64,000 nucleotides of DNA from Mastigamoeba balamuthi (lineage: Eukaryota > Evosea > Mastigamoebida > Mastigamoebidae), in NCBI GenBank assembly GCA_902651635.1, contig CACRSC010000005.1, positions 641,139-705,138 of the forward strand. The letters run 5' to 3'. The position numbers were made by a program, and so were the translations under genes. Below, piece by piece: positions 62,679-64,000 of the stretch (the first letter of the stretch is position 1; each line of letters opens with the position of its first letter). The notes beneath the pieces were generated by a model. That model was not told the DNA's origin. It made no database searches and saw only the letters and a program-made list of their open reading frames with translations.

Positions 62679-63008
62679 TTAATACACATCTTGCTCAGGC
62701 TCATTGGTGTATTTTATCATTTTCACTGAAATTGCATCCGAACACTGACTTTGTGTTGGACAAATGGCCGGGCTGCATGGTTTTCTCATTTGTGAAGTGC
62801 TGAGAATGCATGATGAGGGAGAATGTCTCATTTCATAAACGAATTTCCAAATACCATTGGCCTCTGGTTTTGGCACTTGACTGGGCTTCCTGGACAGTCT
62901 GACCAGCCTCTTCTTGGCTGATGTAGTCATTTTTGCATTCCTGCTTCTATCTTCTTCTACTCTCTTGGTAAAGGAGTACAGAGTACACTCGTCTCTTACA
63001 GATGACAC
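62679..63008 (-). other. Open frame of 109 codons, unknown
   Basis: Minus frame with KKRLVRLSRKPSQVPKPEAN and a C-terminal EPEQDVY. There is no recognisable domain and codon use is unlike the GC3-rich genes. It is either a gene in an A/T-rich context or a remnant. Confidence 0.25.
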
Positions 63009-63417
63009 AAGTATGTGCTCTCTAACACACTGTATGCATTAGTTCTTTTTTGTATTAGCACTAAAAAACCTAAGTTCAAGCACTTTTTGTGTATGGACCT
63101 GCCCTGGGAACCCCTTTGAAGCAAGGGTGGAATAACAGATTGATGAAATGATGATACCTGTACCAATTTATCTGTTTCGGTGGTTTTACATTAATTCAAA
63201 GTTACTCACATTTAGCAAAACAGTTAGGCTGATGGAAATGAAGAGCAGCATATAAGATACAGTTTTCATTTCTATTGATCATCCTCTCCAAAGCAGTGTT
63301 ATTTTTTGTTCTTTTGGTTGAAGGCCACTGGGTGTTTGAACTGTCAAAGCAGAAGATCAGACCGGTGGGCCTTGCTCGGCTTTAGAGGGATCTAGCAGAG
63401 GCTGTCTCTACTTGGAT

Positions 63418-63810
63418 CTAACACCTTCTCCCCTTGTGCTTCTTGTTCTGGTCGTCTGAGGCACAGACATTGATTTCTACTCTATGGCTCTCATTTGTCT
63501 TTTTCAGTGTGAACTGGGCTCTGAGCTTGTGATTGATTCTGATGTAGCTGGTATTGGTGCCATGGTACTTTTTGCCACATCGAATTCCCTCCAGAAGGTC
63601 GTTGGCCACCTTCTTTATTTTGTTGAGATGGGCGTTTCTAACAGCCTGCACAGAGCAGCTCTTACCGAAATACACTTTTTCTATAAAGACTACACAGGCA
63701 TTGTGTACACCGCATCAGTGATCGGGCGGTCAAGGGGCATGCTTACGGTTAGGCTTCTTCTGAAAGACTTCATTCGTATCATTCTTCGTCTTGCCCTTGT
63801 ACCTCTGTAA
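63418..63810 (-). other. Open frame or remnant with a basic, coding-like sequence
   Basis: A minus frame at 63675-63418 reads 85 codons, including NAHLNKIKKVANDLLEGIRC and YIRINHKLRAQFTLKKTNES. The same frame upstream, up to 63810, reads YKGKTKNDTNEVFQKKP before two stops. The amino-acid make-up looks like real coding sequence, but no family is recognised. It is probably a decayed exon series. Confidence 0.3.
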
Positions 63811-64000
63811 GCGGCCTGCGACATTGAGATTGAATTATTCTATTATTAGTATGGGGGAGATTGTGTGACAAAAATTGAGGGGGCGAGATTGCAGAGGCGC
63901 ACCTTCACATGTATTTCTCGATTTCATATAGCTAAATACATGGCGGGAGAGCTGCGCACAGGGCGTGTGAGAGATGGAAGGAGGGAACTACGCACTGCTA
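63811..64000. other. Window end, CpG-poor DNA and start of satellite
   Basis: No gene; the last bases resemble the TAGCAGTG-type satellite. Confidence 0.35.

Noticed and set aside
1-64000. tRNA, rRNA or snRNA genes
   Set aside because: No tRNA-like cloverleaf boxes, rRNA cores or snRNA motifs were noticed by eye; a tRNAscan/Infernal run would be needed to exclude them.

Overview
The window is nuclear DNA of a GC-rich, intron-bearing protist, most likely a flagellate-related amoebozoan (an archamoeba such as Mastigamoeba would fit; this is inference). The case rests on four gene families: a tandem array of fibro-slime (PA14-like) surface proteins, a cAMP-receptor-like seven-helix receptor, a LimE-like LIM protein and a CEP76 orthologue. 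The first three are typical of Amoebozoa, and CEP76 implies a centriole or basal body. Introns are short (about 40-530 nt). Donors are mostly GTGCG, with a minority of GC donors of the form AAG|GCAC. Six single-N gap joins (14889, 19805, 24951, 28337, 42945, 56804) show that this is a draft scaffold; several join overlapping or paralogous contig ends.

Left part (1-22.7 kb): an ordinary, gene-dense region. It holds a SET/MYND methyltransferase, a small secreted Cys-rich protein, a LimE-like protein with tandemly duplicated exons (minus), PIG-C of GPI-anchor synthesis (minus) divergent from a single-exon P-loop NTPase, a cAMP-receptor-like GPCR, a CpG-poor block with a 1.7/0.95 kb direct duplication, a DENN-domain protein cut by a gap (minus), a Kelch-repeat protein and CEP76.

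Middle (22.8-48.8 kb): the outstanding feature. Eleven same-strand paralogues, eight with both ends present, share one layout: tiny signal-peptide exon, N-terminal module, fibro-slime/PA14 domain, Cys-rich DxDxDG (thrombospondin-3-like) segment, Ser-rich stalk and a hydrophobic GPI-type tail. Two paralogues are cut by gaps (one at its 3' end, one at its 5' end), and one 5'-truncated copy carries a frameshifting internal deletion. A twelfth, truncated member lies alone at 57.9-58.6 kb. The core is nearly identical between copies while N-termini, one loop and the stalks differ, which suggests gene conversion of a surface-adhesin or matrix family.

Right part (48.8-64 kb): a ZIP-family metal transporter, a single-exon F-box protein, a longin-domain membrane protein (Sec22-like), the truncated fibro-slime member, then about 5.4 kb of CpG-poor DNA. 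That DNA holds TAGCAGTG-type satellites and a decayed copy of the longin gene whose changes are largely CpG to TpG/CpA, the signature expected from cytosine methylation and deamination.

Working together: PIG-C makes the anchor that the fibro-slime proteins appear to need. The LIM protein, longin protein, DENN protein and GPCR fit the actin, trafficking and signalling needs of a motile amoeba. No operon logic applies. Exon coordinates in the entries were derived by hand from reading frame, splice dinucleotides and family alignment from memory.
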